Shown: in pieces, positions 12,290-24,131 of the stretch
Layout: every line of letters starts with the position of its first letter
Position numbering within the stretch: the stretch's first letter is position 1
NCBI GenBank assembly: GCA_024362935.1
Contig: JANCRA010000009.1
Coordinates: forward strand, 15,073,572 to 15,137,571
DNA: 64,000 bases
Direction: 5' to 3'
Source of the DNA: Setophaga petechia
Lineage: Eukaryota; Chordata; Aves; Passeriformes; Parulidae
Notes under the pieces: model-generated
Told to the model about the DNA's origin: nothing
Database searches by the model: none
The model's input: the letters and a program-made list of their open reading frames with translations, nothing else
Position numbers and translations under genes: made by a program

Positions 12290-15200
12290 AAAAGGAGAAA
12301 ATACCCTCTTTTTTGGAGGCAGTGGGGCGTAAATTAGAGACTGACTTGTATGTCTGCATACAGGTGTTATTTTCTTGGTTGAATTCTCCTCAGTTGTTTG
12401 GGGGCATTGATATATACTGACAGCTTAAAACAGAGCAATACAGAAGCCTGTGGTTCACAGTGTAACAGAATCCTGTATCTTCATGATCTAAAGCAGAAGG
12501 TTGTGGTCTTCTTGATCTGCGGGTTTATCTATCAGATTGAGAAGTGGGCTGTTATCTCTGAGAAATTACCTGGCAGAACCAGTAACTTCCTGAAGAAGTG
12601 TCTTCAAGAGTGGGCTTCTGTTTTGTTTGCTTCCAGGAAAAGCTGGATTATGTTCCAAAGAGAAAAAGTACATTCTTTTGAATGAATTTAATAAAGCTAA
12701 AATACCATAATATAAAGACTGAATCATTGTAGCTTACTAGCAAAACTAACAGGCTGCTTCCTCTTGGCAGAGTACGGTTGATTTTAGTAATTGTACAGAT
12801 GTTTTAGTGTCCAGAACAAGCATTTCTTCTTTGAACTTTCTGTGGTATGAGATATAAACTTTTTTAATGTGCGCCGTAAACTGTTCTGTGGTCAAATATC
12901 TACTATATATTGAAGGCAATAGAAAGAGTCACCTACATAGAGCAGTTCTGGAGTAAATGAAAATTGTGTAATAAGCCTAATGCTGTTCTGAGTGTGAAGA
13001 GAACAGGATTGTGGCTATAATGTTTGAAATCCTTGTTTGTCCCAGGATACACATGCTTCTTGCTAAAGTAAGAAATACTAAAAAATGTCAAACTGAACAA
13101 ATGCGGTATTGTCTTCCATAGCATTTGAAGAACCTTTGATGAATTGCCCTTTTGACTGCAGTTGTTTCTACCATTGTTTCTTATGCTGCCAGCTTTGCCC
13201 TCGTGGAACTGAAAGGAGGATTGCAAAAGACTCATGGCTTTCAAGATAGTGCCTTTGGGCAACAGTGTTGCGCTGGATAACTACTTAGGATGCCTGTTCT
13301 TTTGTCTGAGAATGCTGAGACTTTTGTCACTTTTCTTGATTTTTTTTTCTTTAATTATTCAGTATTTTAGTCAAGATTACAGTAAAGAGTGGCACTTTTA
13401 AGATGCTGCTGCTATGATCAGCATTCCTCTCTTTAATGTGAGGAAGAATTAATGCTGCAGAAAACTTCAGGTTTTATTTCAAAAGGCTAAGATATGAGGA
13501 TCTCCACTTCTGGCAGCATGCACTGCCATGTTATTTATTCTGCAGGTTGGGAGATGACTAGTTAGTGAATTCTTGAACAAATAGGTTTTATTTCTTAATT
13601 TGGCAGAAGCCTTTCTTTCCTCCTAATTCTTCCCTCCTTCTCCCCCCACCCCAAAGCCTCTCCAGCTCTGGAGTTGCACGGGAGACTTCATATATGTTCC
13701 ACATTAAAGATGCTGCTTTTCTTCACTGAGAGCCTGAAGTTTAATGTGCAGCCACCTGATGTGTTAAATTTTCTTGAGTACTTCACCATATACTTTTTGA
13801 ATAGTCAGCTCTTTGCTCTTCCTGGCCATGATCTTGAACTGATCTTGCAGGTACTGGAAGTACCTTTAGCCCTTTTCACAGCATATGTGTTTGAGATGGT
13901 ATATCTGACTGACGCTTCTGGAGATTATTTTTCTGTGATCAGATGAAGTTTGTGAAAAGCTCTGTTGTTTTTTTTTTTAAACTATGTAGAGCATGTTTGG
14001 AGATACATGTACAGATGACAGGACAGATGTTCCTTCAGGGTGTATTTTTTTTTTCCTATTTAACCAAGTTTCTTGGTTCCTGCATAAGAAGTTTGTTGCA
14101 GAACTGGAAACATCCTTGAATCCTTCTCCACACACTTGCTACAGCTCTTGATGGGCAAATTCATCAGGGCTTTCAGATGCCCCTGGATAGAAAAATTCTG
14201 GTATGATCTATTTATCTTATATCTGAATGCAAGATCTGGTCTGAATATGTGATAACCTGAGACTTGCTATGCAGATTAAGGACTCTTTGTATTGAGACAT
14301 TTTAAATTACTTGGCTAACTGAAGGAATTTCAAGTGTAAGTTAAATTCAAAGCTATGAAAATGATTTGAGTGAGCCCATCTAATTTCTCTGGGTCCTCCA
14401 TACGATGTTTTTCTTGGCTTGGTAGGAGATTGTATTCATCAAGCAGAATCATGGTGTTATTAAATAATAAAGTTCTGCCATGTCAGATCTGTGACAGTCA
14501 TTTAATTGACATGTTTTAAGAATGGCTGTAAGGTGATACTGGAGTAGTCACACACTGTGCTTGTATGTATCTAAATCAGTATGTGATGCAGGCTGAGTAC
14601 TGCAGTAATACTGAGCAAACAGCTATTGATGGGCCTGTTTGTTAGTTTTTCTCTTAGTTTTGATCTTACTTAAAAGAGTAAATTGAAGGTATGCAGCTGG
14701 GATCTGATCTTCCACGATCCATTTGCTAAATAGTTTTGTGTGTACAGGTTGAATTTGAAGTGAATCCTGTATTGTAGAAGTATTCAGACTTCCTCTAAAC
14801 TGGGAAATGTTGTTAGTATTTCTTTTTAAATGTGAAGTAATGAAGTATTCACAGTTAGTCTTTGGCTCTTATGCGTTTTCCTGGCTCTCAACTAGAGTGT
14901 CCTTATATCCTCCTCTTCTGTAAAGCTAGGGAAGGGATGAACTCTCAAAATCTGGCTTCAGAAATGTGTAATTTTCAGGGTCATCTCTCCATAATGCTGT
15001 TTTCTGTGAGTTAGTAAACAGAACAACCTCCCTGCTAATATTTCTACTTCTGGTTTTACAAGCACCTTACAGGTGATGTATTTTCAGGAATGCAGCCGGC
15101 TCTGTTCCCCATGCACTGCCTCATCTGTTGCACATCTAGCAAGATTAAGGCCCATACTGCTATCAAGTTTGATTTTAATTTTTTTAGCATTGTTATATGG

Positions 15201-16645
15201 TTTTAAGAGTAGAAGAAAGCCAGCTACTCCTAAGAATTTCCTTATTGTTGAGAAAGTGTGCAAATGCTTCTCTGAAATTTTTTGTGAGTTGAATGTGGAG
15301 GTCCATGTTGTTGTAGAGTTGATTATATTACACCATACATATTCCAATATTAGTAACTAAGTATTTTCAATTCTACTGATGTTTTGAGTGTCCATTTTAT
15401 GAGCCATGGCTTTTGTATCAGTTTGTATAAGCAAGTGACACATTGCACCTAGAAAACACATTTGTGTTTGAATTGGTATTTCCATCCCCAGCTAAATTAT
15501 GAGAGTACACAGAAGCAGTTAAATAACCAACTGTTTGAAGCCTGATCAATTATAGGAATCACAAAAGAGAAGGAACAGGAACTGACAAGTCCTGTAGCTG
15601 GACTACTGCCATAAACATGGAGTAATCTTCACTAGGGTTTGTGGCTATATGCTTGCACCCTTCCTTATAACTAGGTCTTTGGAAGTTGCCTGTTTGCTTT
15701 TGGAAGTTGAAGTAGTTTGCTGACATAGTCAAGTTTGGTACCAAACTTGGAAGATTGGCGAAAGTGAGGATCTGTTCTGAAAGTGGTATTTCTTTCTAGG
15801 TTCCAGGGCAGGTTTCAAGGTTAGCTCTTGCATATGTGCTATTTATTGTGGCAAGCACTTCCAGTGACTCTTCTGCCCAAGGGGTATGCTTTAAATAGTT
15901 CTAATGGTTTTGCCAGCTTTGGTTTAAGCGTTAGTTTTTCTTTCTTTTATGTTGGTTATTCCTGTTTTCCTGTAAATTTGCTTCTGCCAGAAGTCTTTTC
16001 AGATCTCTGGCACAGCAGCCAGGCAGATTGAAGTCAAAGATTTCACTTAACATGGTGAAACTTCTAGGTTGCAATGAAGATTGGAAATCTTCCCATGAAG
16101 TAGAGTTGGCCAGTGTTATCTTGATTGGGATTATGCAATGGATTCCTTGCTTAGTTGTTAAGTTCTCCTCAGAATAATTTTCACTAAACACTGGGGGAAG
16201 GGGATATGGCTGGTATTTTGATTGAAACCACTTTTTTCAGCACAGTGAAAGAATTGTTACATCTGATGATTCAGATTAGCCGTGGATGGGAAGGAAAACA
16301 GCAGCTGTAAAAAGTAAATTCGTGGATTGGTAAAACAAATTGAGCTGGCACTTCAGTGCACTCTAGTGAGTTAGCAGATTGTGTAATTTATCTAACCTCA
16401 TTTATACCAGACCTAGTGGTTTAGAAATTAATTATAGGATGATGAAAGAAGTTAGCTTGGAAAACCCTTCAAGCTGCTGTAGCTAGCAGTACTTCCAAGA
16501 TAACTACAGAAGCAAATAGTATGTGTGATTGACTTAGCTTATAGTTAAACTATTGTGTAAGTTTAACATCTCTTACTGCAGGAGCTTGTTTTGTGAGACT
16601 CATTTTAGGTCTTCGGAGATAGAGGAATGGCTTTTCAGGAAAGGT
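12290..16645. other. Intron sequence, no gene seen
   Basis: Unique sequence with scattered short open frames (up to about 109 codons), none recognisable. It holds the 20-bp palindrome at 15,730. Confidence 0.55.
15730..15749. repeat. Perfect 20-bp palindrome
   Basis: CAAGTTTGGTACCAAACTTG reads the same on both strands and is centred on a GGTACC core. It could be a cruciform or protein-dimer site, or chance. Confidence 0.85.
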
Positions 16646-16782
16646 GAATCACTGAATATTCTGAGTTGGAAGGGACCCAGAGGACCATTGAATCCAGTTC
16701 TAAAGTGAATGGCCCATATGAAGGCCATACCCATGATCATGGCATGATTAGCACCATGCTCCACCCAAGAGGGCATGAAATG
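16646..16782 (-). mobile_element. tRNA-Ile-derived SINE with CR1-like tail (TguSINE1-like)
   Basis: Read on the minus strand, the first part follows tRNA-Ile(AAU). A degraded A-box region (CTCTTGGGTGGAGC) is followed by GGAGCATGGTGCTAAT at the anticodon arm, then a damaged B box and ATGGGCCA at the acceptor end. It continues into a CR1-type 3' tail with GGGTCCCTTCCAACTCAGAA and CAGTGATTC. A tRNA head fused to a CR1 3' end is the structure known for the passerine SINE TguSINE1. The promoter boxes are mutated, so this is an old dead copy and not a tRNA gene. The family name is from memory; the tRNA and CR1 likenesses are visible. Confidence 0.75.
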
Positions 16783-17335
16783 TGGGCAGCCAGAATGTAA
16801 GGCTGATTTTAGCTGTATGGGGGAATGTCTGTCAGAGGTCATAGATCCAGGGCTGAGTGACTGTCTTCAGCTAAAGATGCCTTCTGGCCTACCCGATGCT
16901 ACAAGCCACTGACTTCTCTTCCTGAGATGTCTTTCCTTATGGGCCATGGATGGCTGTATGCTTAAAATGAACCATGAGTGTAGTGGTTGCAAAAAATTTG
17001 TCCTTTCTATCTCCTGCTATAAATTCAGTGAGTTTGTGAGCCTTTCCAGGGAAATGCAGGGCAGGAAAGAGGAGATTTAGAACTGATTGTCTTAAAGTTA
17101 TTGTCCATTTCTTCTCTGGGTATCAGCGTTTTTGTAAGATAAGCTTAGGGAATGGCTGTTAGCCTGCTGGAGTATTCTGCAGTCAATTTTTGCAAGTCCT
17201 TCTGAGTTTTTTTTTTTTCTTGGCAAGCATCTGATACTGTCATTCTGTGTTGGAGACTTCATTGTCCCAACATTTCTTGCTGTAGTGTCCAAAGCTCTGG
17301 TGGGAGGGAATGGGCGGTATGGTGCACTGCTTCTA

Positions 17336-17400
17336 GAAAAACCCAACCAAAACAAAGCAAAAAAACCCCTCAAGAGCAACAACAACAAACACCACCCAAA
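17336..17400 (-). repeat. A/C-rich low-complexity tract (G/T-rich on the minus strand)
   Basis: AAAACCCAACC-type sequence followed by AAC triplets. It is the complement of the G/T tracts elsewhere in the window and the clearest one in the opposite orientation. Confidence 0.75.
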
Positions 17401-19232
17401 GGCACACGGTGTACACAAAAAAATGCTTAAGTTCTAATTAAGTAACCTATACAACATTCCTAATGTTATTACAGCATGAGGAGACTGCTCCTGTTTTTGG
17501 TGAAATCAGCAGAGTTTCTGATTACATGAACTCTGATTGTATTGACTTCCCAGTTGACTTCAAGCGTCATGTGAAAAGTACTGATATGTGCTCTATTAAC
17601 CTACAAAATAATAGCCTGGTAAATCTCAGAATGTTTGTCAGTATTGTAATTCATAAAGCTGGGCACAGCAGGGATTTTTCCTTAGGTTTTAGGAAGTGAG
17701 AATATGCAGGCGTGCTATCACAAGTTTGTTGAAGATCCTGAGTGTACAGTCCAGAGAAGACCACACAAACTCTGCTTCAGGATGTTTTTGTTTTCTGCCT
17801 GTCAACAAATTTAGTCTGCTATGAAGATTTAAAATAATGAGCTAATGATGTTACTTCATGTTCTGTGTGGAAACTATGCACACAGAGAACAGTAAAATCT
17901 GAAAGTTTATTTTAAGGCAGTAATGCAAGTAAATGCTCTCCTGAGGGTTTGTATTTGTGATTGCGACTTGTTAAAATGGAAATGGAAAAACAAACAGGAA
18001 GAGCAGGTGGGATAGGTTTATTATGGAATGTAGTGCTATGTCTTAAATTTAACTCAAGCACAGAGTCGTAACATCTTTAACCCTTAAATGCATTTATGTC
18101 CGAATTGTTCATGTTTTTAGAAACAAATCCCCTCATCATGTCAAAGGTCTAAAAGTAGAATAAAAATAAATTGAAACCTCATTTCCTTAGCTTTTTCAGT
18201 TTGAGCTCTGTAGTTGACTTTTTACAATCTTTTTTTTTTTTTCATATTTGTTCTCTGACACTTGGTGGTCTTAGGAGTTTTTAAGCCCTTGTAAAGCTCT
18301 AAACTGATAATGTTACTCAAATTCAACTGACCGCTTAAGCAAGTGCACATGTCCTGTACTGGCTTATGATGTGTCTGTATTTATTAGAAAAACCCACTGA
18401 ATCAAGGCTACTTAGAAGATGGACTTTTCAGTTTTTGCACCTTCTGGCTTTCAAGTAAAGCTGTATATTTTTAATATTTGATGGAAATCAATATGCCACT
18501 ACCATAAGGTTTGATTGGCAGGTGCCTCTCTGGGTTTCCCCAGAGCAGCTGGATGCTCTGTGCCTGGGAAGGAAAACCAAGTTTATTATGGCTAAGTGAA
18601 AGGCTTGCTTTATTTGTTTTTAATACTCTATTTCTGTCAGATGCCCTGACAAAATTACCATTAGGCTTTATGGATACTCAGTAAAAAAGGCAGGGGTATT
18701 CCACAGATGTGAGATACTTTCTTAGGATTAGTATTGATTTCTGCTCCATCATGCTTGTTCTAGTAAAGGATTGACTTAGTCTTGCTTGATGTGACTCAAA
18801 GAAACTTATCCCTTAATGTCAAGCCCAGCGTAAAAGCTGGGGATCAAAGTAGGGATTTTTACTCTAGTTACAGTAATGAGTTGCCCACAGAAGGATATTG
18901 TTCCCCATGGTTTCCAAATGTTTGTTCCCCTGCTTGCTTAGAAGGTCTTCATTATATACCCAGTGAGAATGGGGTCTGGTTTATTTGGCTTCATTGCACT
19001 TGGAGCAATAGTTGATTTTCTTTTTTAAAACACAGCAATTTTAAGTAGTTGGAAGAAAAAGAAATAATAATTCACACTTTTTTACTGTATAAAGCTGTTA
19101 GGTTGTAAGTTAGCCCAGCATATGGAGGAGTATATTAAGAGTTGTACAAAGTGCTACAAAATGAACTGTCTCATTTGTAATTCTTGATTTGTAGTGTTTT
19201 GGGGTATTATTAACAGTGTTACTAATTCTGTT

Positions 19233-19252
19233 TCATCTTACATGTAAGATGA
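19233..19252. repeat. Perfect 20-bp palindrome
   Basis: TCATCTTACATGTAAGATGA is identical to its reverse complement and is centred on ACATGT. No associated feature is visible. Confidence 0.85.
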
Positions 19253-20316
19253 GTAAGTTCCATGACCAGGATGTGTTCCCTCTGAAGTGCCCCAAGTGCT
19301 GGACGGGGAATAAGGGCAGGGAGTTCTCCCTTGGTTTCAAATAGTCAGAGAAGCTGTGTGCATTCAGGAGAAGGACAGGGGTTAATTCAGCTCTTGAGAG
19401 CAAGAAAAATGTTTGAGCAAGACTGAGAGGAAGTAGTAAAGAAAAAGAAATGACACTCCAAGACCCAGGGGCAGAGGCTCTTGGGATAAAATTCTATTAT
19501 TGATAACATTACCCAAACTATATCCATTATACCATCCCTGGAGTTTCTCTGAATTTTGTCCCTGCACAGTAGTGTTGAACTAGATAAAACAGCTTTCTTC
19601 CCACAAGACTTACCCTTGTTTTCCCAGCACTGGTCTCTAATGGTTTAAGTACAGTCATCTACTTTGTGTTAGATTTTCGGGTACAGTGTAGATAAAGCAT
19701 GCAGTGAAATCATAAATCTAATCCCTCACATTTTAATGGGGAAACAGGGAATTATGCAGTCGTTCTTTTAAAGAAGGTGCAAAAGGTAATCTGTGTCTGA
19801 AGTAGCTGAATTGTGTTTTCTGTCCCACTCATTAACTTAATCTGTAAATTTGCCTCCAGTTTGGGGCTAGTTTTCTAGTGGATCAGAGTGAGTTTGTTTT
19901 GTTTACCGTACTAATGAGTGAGATGAGAGAAAATGAATTGCAAAGGAAATTTTCTTATTTCCTCCCACACTTCCCCTTTTTGTGAAAGTGGCCTGATTCT
20001 TCTCCTACCTGTTTGGAAAGTTGATGTATTTGGGCTACAGTTGGGAAGGCTGTATTACAGCTGCTTTGGGCACACCCCTCATGAAGGAGTGTGTAGTAAA
20101 GATGCTGGAGTCTGCTCTGAAACAAGACGAGTTCCTAGGCAAGCAGAGGCAGCTTTTGCCAATTTGTGACACCAGTCAGTGTGTCTGCACAAGGTGCTGA
20201 TAACACACTAGCTCAAGTCAGTGCCAATTTGAGTGCTTGTGTGCTGTGCTCTGCTGCATGATCTGGAGATACCTTGCTCTAGTTTGAATGCACTTTTCTT
20301 GTATTAGGAAGAAACA

Positions 20317-20339
20317 TTTTCTTTCTCTTTTTCCTTCAG
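20317..20339 (+). promoter_or_regulatory. 3' splice site (polypyrimidine tract and AG) of the ATP8A2 exon
   Basis: An unbroken run of T and C over about 20 bases ends in CAG directly before the first exon base. No other AG interrupts the tract, so the acceptor choice is unambiguous. The exon frame starts exactly here. I could not pick out a branch point with confidence. Confidence 0.9.
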
Positions 20340-20512
20340 GCAACAAGAGCTTCTCTGACTCAACATTGTACCAGTCTGGGGGAGTCACTGGGCAAAGAAA
20401 ATGATATTGCCCTGATTATTGATGGCCACACACTGAAGTATGCCCTTTCATTTGAAGTCAGGCAGAGCTTTCTGGACTTGGCACTCTCCTGTAAAGCGGT
20501 CATTTGTTGCAG
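20340..20512 (+). CDS. ATP8A2: ATP8A2 internal exon (P4-ATPase phosphatidylserine flippase, part of the P domain)
   Basis: This 173-bp exon has 57 whole codons plus two bases (AG) that begin an Arg codon finished in the next exon. It opens on a codon boundary with Ala-Thr-Arg. Readable landmarks are [18 protein letters not shown] (residues 19-36 of the exon) and [14 protein letters not shown] (44-57). From family knowledge, these lie in the phosphorylation domain, after the catalytic DKTGT and before the GDGAND hinge motif, neither of which is in the window. The protein is a P4-type flippase that works with a CDC50 subunit and moves phosphatidylserine to the cytoplasmic leaflet in neurons and photoreceptors. 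His after IIDG, and Ser-Phe-Glu-Val followed by a Ser-Phe pair, fit ATP8A2. ATP8A1 has Lys at the first position and Thr-Phe-Gly-Val. The frame has no stops and is intact. The paralogue call rests on remembered sequences. This is a partial gene: one exon of roughly three dozen. Confidence 0.95.
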
Positions 20513-20518
20513 GTAAGG
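20510..20518 (+). promoter_or_regulatory. 5' splice site of the ATP8A2 exon
   Basis: The sequence CAG|GTAAGG is close to the vertebrate donor consensus. The cut after AG leaves two bases of an Arg codon, so the downstream intron interrupts a codon after its second base (phase 2). This agrees with the Arg-Val-Ser-Pro-Leu-Gln that follows in P4-ATPases. Confidence 0.9.
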
Positions 20519-21489
20519 AATTCTGTGTTTCTTTTGGGTAACAAAATGGGCATGAAGCCTGTGAAATTCAACCTCATATGCACACAACCACACTTAAGTA
20601 TGCTGGAGAGCGGCTTGCTTGTAGTGTCTTTCTTCCTCCTATGGAGTAGGAGGCATGTTCCTTCATTAAAATTGTGTCATCAAATAGTACAATTCCTTCT
20701 GCCAGTGTCAGTCCCAGCTGAGTCTGATCTCTTCTGTAAAGTGATGAAAGATCATGAGAAAACATTGTGCCTGATTGCTTGATTATAGTAGACACTGATG
20801 AGAAGCAGTGATGTGGATGTCATTTGTAATCAAAATGTTTGTGTGACTGTTCAGCTCAGCTCTAGAGAAATTCACTGCAGGAATTTAAGTTGGTCTTGAC
20901 TTCTGGTTGTGTATTATGTGAGCCTGTGATAAGTGTGATTTGCCCTGTTAAAATGTTGGACTACTGCTGGCTTTGCTAAGTCCCTGCAAGGTTTGTTGCT
21001 GTTTGTGGATATAGCCATACACAGATGTGGTCCTATGTCATGACTACTTCAGAAGGAAGGAAATAAGAGCTCTAAGAAAATGAAAACCAAAAGCTGGCTT
21101 ACTTTACTTTTTGTGTAGCAGGAAGGCTGCATCATTTTTAACTTTGAAAGATTATGTGGCTTTGAGGATTGTGTGTGTTTGTGCTCATTGCTGGTATTTG
21201 GGGGGAACTGTGACCTAGTGGAGATTGTTGATTTAGGCAGGCAGGAAGTTTTATTTGCATTCTAGAAGCAAGACCTGCTTTGTGGGAAGTGAGTGTATGG
21301 AGACCTTGTACTATTTTTTGCAGTCTTACTTTTATGTGTGCACTTTGGTACAAGTATCAAATGGCAAAAGGAGTGCTGTCCATGTACCTGAAATAGCTGA
21401 ACCCTTGGGCTTTTTATCTGACTAGTTTGTTTCCATTTGTTTTCTGGACTACTGTACTGCATGTTACTGGGGCTAGAACGTTCAATGTA
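20519..21489. other. Intron just downstream of the exon
   Basis: About 1 kb of unique sequence between the donor and the CR1 copy. Nothing recognisable. Short open frames on both strands near 20.5-20.8 kb run through the exon boundary and are chance. Confidence 0.6.
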
Positions 21490-22150
21490 TTCATTAATTG
21501 CTGATGATTAGATGGCGTATGAGCTCAGTAAGTTTACAAATGATAGAAGACTGAGGAGTGAGTGATAACACTGAGGGCTTGGCTGTCCTTCTGAAGGACT
21601 TAAACAGGCTGAAGAATTGAGCAGTGAAATCTCATGAAACTAAGAAGAGGAAATGCCAAGTCCTGTGCCTAAGGAGTTACCACCCCTTACACCAGTAAGC
21701 TGTGAGGGTTGCTGAGCTAGAAAACACCTTTGTCCAGAAGGACCTTTGGATTCTTGGCGGACAAGCTGACCATGAGCCAGCAATGAATCCTAGTGGCAAA
21801 GCAAAGACTGGTGTTATCCTGGGCTGAGGTGTAAGGAGCATTGGTAAAGGTTGAAGGAGGTGATCCTTCTTCTGTACACTGGTGAGGTAACTTCTGGAAT
21901 GTTGTGTCCAGTTCTGGGATCCTTATTATAACAGGTTTAATGGAGAGAATCCAGTGCAGGACCATGAAGATGATAAAGGGGCTGGAATGTCTGTCATACA
22001 GTGAGAATCTGAGAGCTGCAAGTGTTTATTCTAGAGAAGAGGAGGCTCAGAGATGTTTGTATCAATTTTTATGAACATGTAATAGAAGGGAATGAAAGAT
22101 GAGGGAGAAAGATGAGGGAGACAGCCCTCCCTGTCATGTTCAGTGGCGGC
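21490..22150 (+). mobile_element. Old CR1 LINE fragment covering the end of ORF2
   Basis: Diverged plus-strand CR1 in the correct internal order: CAGTAAGTTTACAAATGATA, AGGACTTAAACAGGCTGAAG, AGAAGGACCTTTGGATTC, GCAAAGACTGGTGTTATCCT, TGTTGTGTCCAGTTCTGGGA, CCATGAAGATGATAAAGGGG, and AGAAGAGGAGGCTC. Many stops and indels show an ancient inactive copy. Near its end a perfect 13-bp tandem doublet (AAAGATGAGGGAG, 22,095-22,120) has been added. The copy has no clear CR1 3' tail. Confidence 0.85.
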
Positions 22151-24131
22151 AGTTTTTCTTGTGTTGCTGATTAATTTTTTTAAAAGTTGGGCGGGGGCTA
22201 GAGGAAGAAGGCACAAAGCCTTAGAGCAGAGGTCTCATTTCTGCAGCTGTTTCATGGAGTGGGAAGTGTTTTACAAGAGGGAGCTAACACAAGAGTAGCC
22301 ATCTTTGGAATGCAGCAGGCCTCAGTGTAGGGCCAGAGTGAAGGTACCTTGGGCTTTGAGAGCACCAAGTGCCAAGGAAGGGTGCTTGGAACTGACCCTG
22401 TCTTGTGCTCTGTTTGAGGGGCAGTTAACAAACAGAGCAGATGGAAAGCTCCTGCTTGCCTGCTCTATCACAGTGCTTTGGAGAGATCCTTCCAAGGCAC
22501 TCTGTTAGTTTATTGCTTGAAGATTTGACAAGTTAAGCCAAAGACCTACGTAGCTGAAACAAATAATAAATTGCAAATTACTAAAATTATACATAAAATA
22601 TATATAATAAGCTGAATATAATGAATGGTCCTGTTTTGCCAGGAGGCATGCAATACTGGACATTTCCTCTTTCATTATTTCGTGAGGGTAGCCAACAGGA
22701 GTTTTATTTATTAGTGAATTAGCAAATTGAGGAATAATGCAGGAAAAATACTTTAAAGTATAAATCAAAGGGGAAGAGATGATGTAATTTCATAGCTTAA
22801 AAGAAGGAATGAAAATAATTGACTTTTAAGTCCCCAGGGAAAAAGAGGAATGCTTTTAATAACCTTTAAGGCTTTTCAGGAACCTTCTAGTCACTTGCCA
22901 GGTGCTTGATACTGAAGCAAGAAAAACATTTTTTTTTTAATGCTCTGAGTTGTTTTCGATAGTACTTTGTGTGTCAAATAAGGCAGTGCACTTACACTTC
23001 ACAGGAAGAATTTTAAAATGGAATTGAGAAAGAGGACATTTCAAATTAGAGTTAGTCTTCAAACGAAAATGTTAATTGGGAGGGGAATGTAGCTCTTTAA
23101 CTTAGTGGTATGATGTTTAACCACAGTAGGAGTTGCCTTGCTATTCTCAACATTGCATAAATTCATGGGGCTTAATATTTCATAAATTTACTAAAACATT
23201 TTCATCTCCTCTGGGGAGTTTCAGCTGCATTTGCCATTCAAAAATTTTTTTAAATATAGTTAAGCCATACTGTATATTCATTTTCTGGGCTTTAGGCATA
23301 AACTGTAGTTGAACTTGATTCTCAGGGGTAATCTCTTAAAATGAAACTGTAGTAAACCTGGCTCCTTTTTGCATTAAGAGGGAGAGATGGTATCTTCTGA
23401 TGGGGTTAAGTCTTCCACTGTTACAGTGTCTCTAGCAGGCCACTGGCACAGTGGAGAAAAATATACCCCTCGGGAGACTTGGTAAAGCTAGCAAAATCAA
23501 ATCAAACAATTCCTTAAGAAAAAGCCTTGTTTGTTAAAAGTTTTTCCAGGGACTGACAGATCTTATTATCTTTCTTCACACTGACTGAGATGTCAGGATG
23601 TCAAAAGCAAGCAAAATGTACTTTTCAGTGGAAGTAAATGTTGTTTGGAAGGCAGTTGAACTCATTACTTCATTTATGAGATCTGAGCTGATGATTGGCT
23701 GTCTCTGGTTTTCAAATGTTCCTTTAACAGACCTGTTATTAGTGATGTTTTGTGAGACACAAAATGTTAAGGTTTGGGTAGAAGTGAGCTTATTCTTTTA
23801 AAAACAAAGTAGACTGTTTTCATTCATCTAGTGTTTATACTCTAGCTGGTAGGTACAGCATATTGTTGCATTTGGCTCTGAATATAAAAGTAGCTGAGAA
23901 TTATATAACTTATGTGTTATGGCATTTAATATTTAATTATTTAATATTTCTTTAATTCAGTATAATTTTAAATTCATATTTAATTCTCTACTGAAAAGCC
24001 TGCCTTGAAGTGGAAGTATTTGTAGTTGAATTAATGCAATGTTTCAGAAACACATTTTTATGACGGTGCTTTGGGAACTTTTTGTTTTTGTTGTTGAATA
24101 GAACTTCTTCACAGGTGGCAGTGACTCTGCC

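Larger units (their letters stand above)
16783..20316. other. Intron sequence leading to the exon, no gene seen
   Basis: Unique sequence with an A/C-rich tract at 17.34 kb, a T run at 18.23 kb and a 20-bp palindrome at 19.23 kb. No upstream exon of ATP8A2 was recognised. Confidence 0.55.
1..20339 (+). other. ATP8A2: ATP8A2 intron upstream of the exon (partial)
   Basis: Non-coding sequence from the window edge to the acceptor. No upstream ATP8A2 exon, such as the TGDKQETA segment, was found by eye. Its 5' end is outside the window, so the intron is at least 20.3 kb long. It holds two CR1 pieces, one SINE, short tandem duplications and low-complexity tracts, each listed separately. Confidence 0.8.

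Noticed and set aside
16690..16782. Functional tRNA-Ile gene
   Set aside because: The A and B boxes are damaged, the cloverleaf cannot be completed, and a CR1 tail is attached; it is a SINE head.
20360..20593. 77-codon minus-strand open frame over the ATP8A2 exon
   Set aside because: Antisense shadow of the real exon, crossing the donor site.
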